Below, piece by piece: positions 5,694-6,352 of a DNA stretch of 6,352 nt (position 1 is its first letter; each line of letters starts with the position of its first letter). The position numbers were made by a program, and so were the translations under genes. The notes under the pieces were generated by a model. The model had not been told where the DNA came from and searched no databases. It worked only from the letters and a program-made list of their open reading frames with translations. Source of the DNA: Acidobacteriota bacterium (GTDB lineage Bacteria; Acidobacteriota; Thermoanaerobaculia; Thermoanaerobaculales; Thermoanaerobaculaceae); contig JAJXUY010000097.1 in assembly GCA_021782525.1 (NCBI GenBank), positions 1 to 6,352 on the forward strand. The letters are read 5' to 3'.

Positions 5694-6352
5694 TGTCCGG
5701 CCGGGAGATGAGCCCCGCCCGCCGGTTTTGCGGTCGTCTTCGGGACCGGGTTGATCATCTGCTCGACCTTGTCCAGCAACGGCTTCGCCTGCGCCGCCAC
5801 GTCGGTATCCGGGTAGTTGGCCAAGAGATAGTCGAGCCGCTGGCGGGCGCCCACCCAGGCGTGCACGTTGGCGTAGTACCTGGCGATGATCAACTCGTGC
5901 ATCGCGAGTTCGTCGAGGCACTTCGCCAGGAGGGCCTTGGCTTCGACGGCGTACGGTGAGGACGGGAAGAGCTGCAGCACCTGCTTGAGGCTGTCGGTCG
6001 CCTGGTGCACCGGGGCGAGGTCGCGCATCGGCCCACGGTCCTGGGCGATGCTGCACTTCGCCAGCATCAACAGGGCGTAGGCGCGGTTCGGGTCGCTCGG
6101 GAACCGGTTGGAGAAGTCCTTGTAGCGCAGCTCGGCCTCCGTGTAGCCCTCGGTGTCCTTGAGCGCGTAGAACGTGTCGGCGACCCGCAGCGCGGCGCGG
6201 CGGCCGAGTGGGTCGTTGGGGAAGCTGTCGGCGAGGAAGCTGTAGTACTTGCGCGCCTCCTCCCACTTCTTCTGCGTGGCGAGGGTATCGCCGTGCGCCA
6301 TGATCTGTTCCTTCGACTGTGCGGCGACCTGGTCGAGGAACGCCTGGTCTCC
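5690..6352 (-). CDS. bamD: Outer membrane protein assembly factor BamD (TPR lipoprotein), 5' end outside the window
   Basis: BamD is an essential periplasmic lipoprotein of the BAM complex that helps insert beta-barrel proteins into the outer membrane. The 220 visible residues are a run of TPR-type helical pairs: WEEARKYYSFLADSFPNDP, then YTEAELRYKDFSNRFPSDP, then QATDSLKQVLQLFPSSPYAVEA, and a last block with LAMHELIIARYYANVHAWVGA followed by RLDYLLANYPDT. The final block is the most diagnostic, matching the BamD pattern LAxxExxxAxxYxxxxxxxxAxxRxxxxxxxYPxT. The tail (PKTTAKPAGGAHLPAGH) is disordered-looking. The frame is open to the right edge, so the ATG at 6301 is internal; signal peptide and lipobox cysteine must lie beyond base 6352. 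A generic TPR protein is the only alternative. A promoter for the LysM gene overlaps its stop codon. Confidence 0.88.
   Translation of the reverse strand, partial: GDQAFLDQVAAQSKEQIMAHGDTLATQKKWEEARKYYSFLADSFPNDPLGRRAALRVADTFYALKDTEGYTEAELRYKDFSNRFPSDPNRAYALLMLAKCSIAQDRGPMRDLAPVHQATDSLKQVLQLFPSSPYAVEAKALLAKCLDELAMHELIIARYYANVHAWVGARQRLDYLLANYPDTDVAAQAKPLLDKVEQMINPVPKTTAKPAGGAHLPAGH

Noticed and set aside
5622..6266. N-terminal extension of the LysM frame up to an ATG at 6266, giving 584 residues.
   Set aside because: The extension is Arg/Pro-rich and is the out-of-frame shadow of bamD. The signal peptide and ribosome binding site support the start at 5621.
6299..6301. ATG at 6301 as the bamD start.
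   Set aside because: The frame is open for all 17 codons to the window edge, and a start here would leave no signal peptide or lipobox cysteine, which BamD needs.

Overview
The window is a compact, strongly GC-rich stretch of bacterial chromosome, with codon third positions almost all G or C. It carries eight confident genes plus one small probable gene, and almost no empty DNA. BamD, TatA and FtsE point to a Gram-negative didermic bacterium. The GC richness, GTG starts and gene set fit a deltaproteobacterial-type lineage (Desulfobacterota, Myxococcota, Binatota or similar). That placement is an inference and no marker in the window settles it. I see no mobile element, CRISPR array, rRNA or tRNA, and no sign of recent transfer.

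Layout from left to right. The minus-strand start of ftsE (cell-division ABC ATPase) runs off the left edge. Diverging from it on the plus strand is pgeF (YfiH-type multicopper-oxidase-fold protein, 400-1128). It converges, across only 16 bases, on minus-strand rlmN (radical-SAM methyltransferase, 1145-2206). A small uncharacterised gene (2154-2465) lies upstream of rlmN on the same strand and overlaps its start by 53 bases. A 63-base divergent spacer separates this pair from a plus-strand AmgK-like sugar kinase/phosphotransferase gene (2529-3443). tatA (3463-3657) follows on the same strand and has its own TATAAT box and a strong ribosome binding site.

The right half is a minus-strand cluster read from the right edge leftward: bamD (5' end outside the window), then a secreted LysM protein (4512-5621), a small Fis-type DNA-binding protein (4255-4515) and a membrane-anchored lytic transglycosylase (3643-4242). 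LysM and fis share a 4-base GTGA overlap. fis and the transglycosylase are 12 bases apart with a ribosome binding site in between, so these three look like one operon. A good sigma70-type promoter sits at the bamD stop codon and could drive LysM-fis-slt independently of bamD. The transglycosylase gene overlaps the end of tatA by 15 bases, tail to tail.

Most genes here concern the cell envelope: outer-membrane assembly (BamD), peptidoglycan binding and cleavage (LysM protein, transglycosylase), peptidoglycan quality control (PgeF), possible amino-sugar recycling (AmgK-like), Tat export (TatA) and septal peptidoglycan control (FtsE). RlmN is the housekeeping exception. I do not see a clearly new defence or mobile system. 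The least explained items are the overlapping small gene upstream of rlmN, the Fis-type regulator embedded between two murein genes, and the tandem C-terminal domains of the LysM protein.
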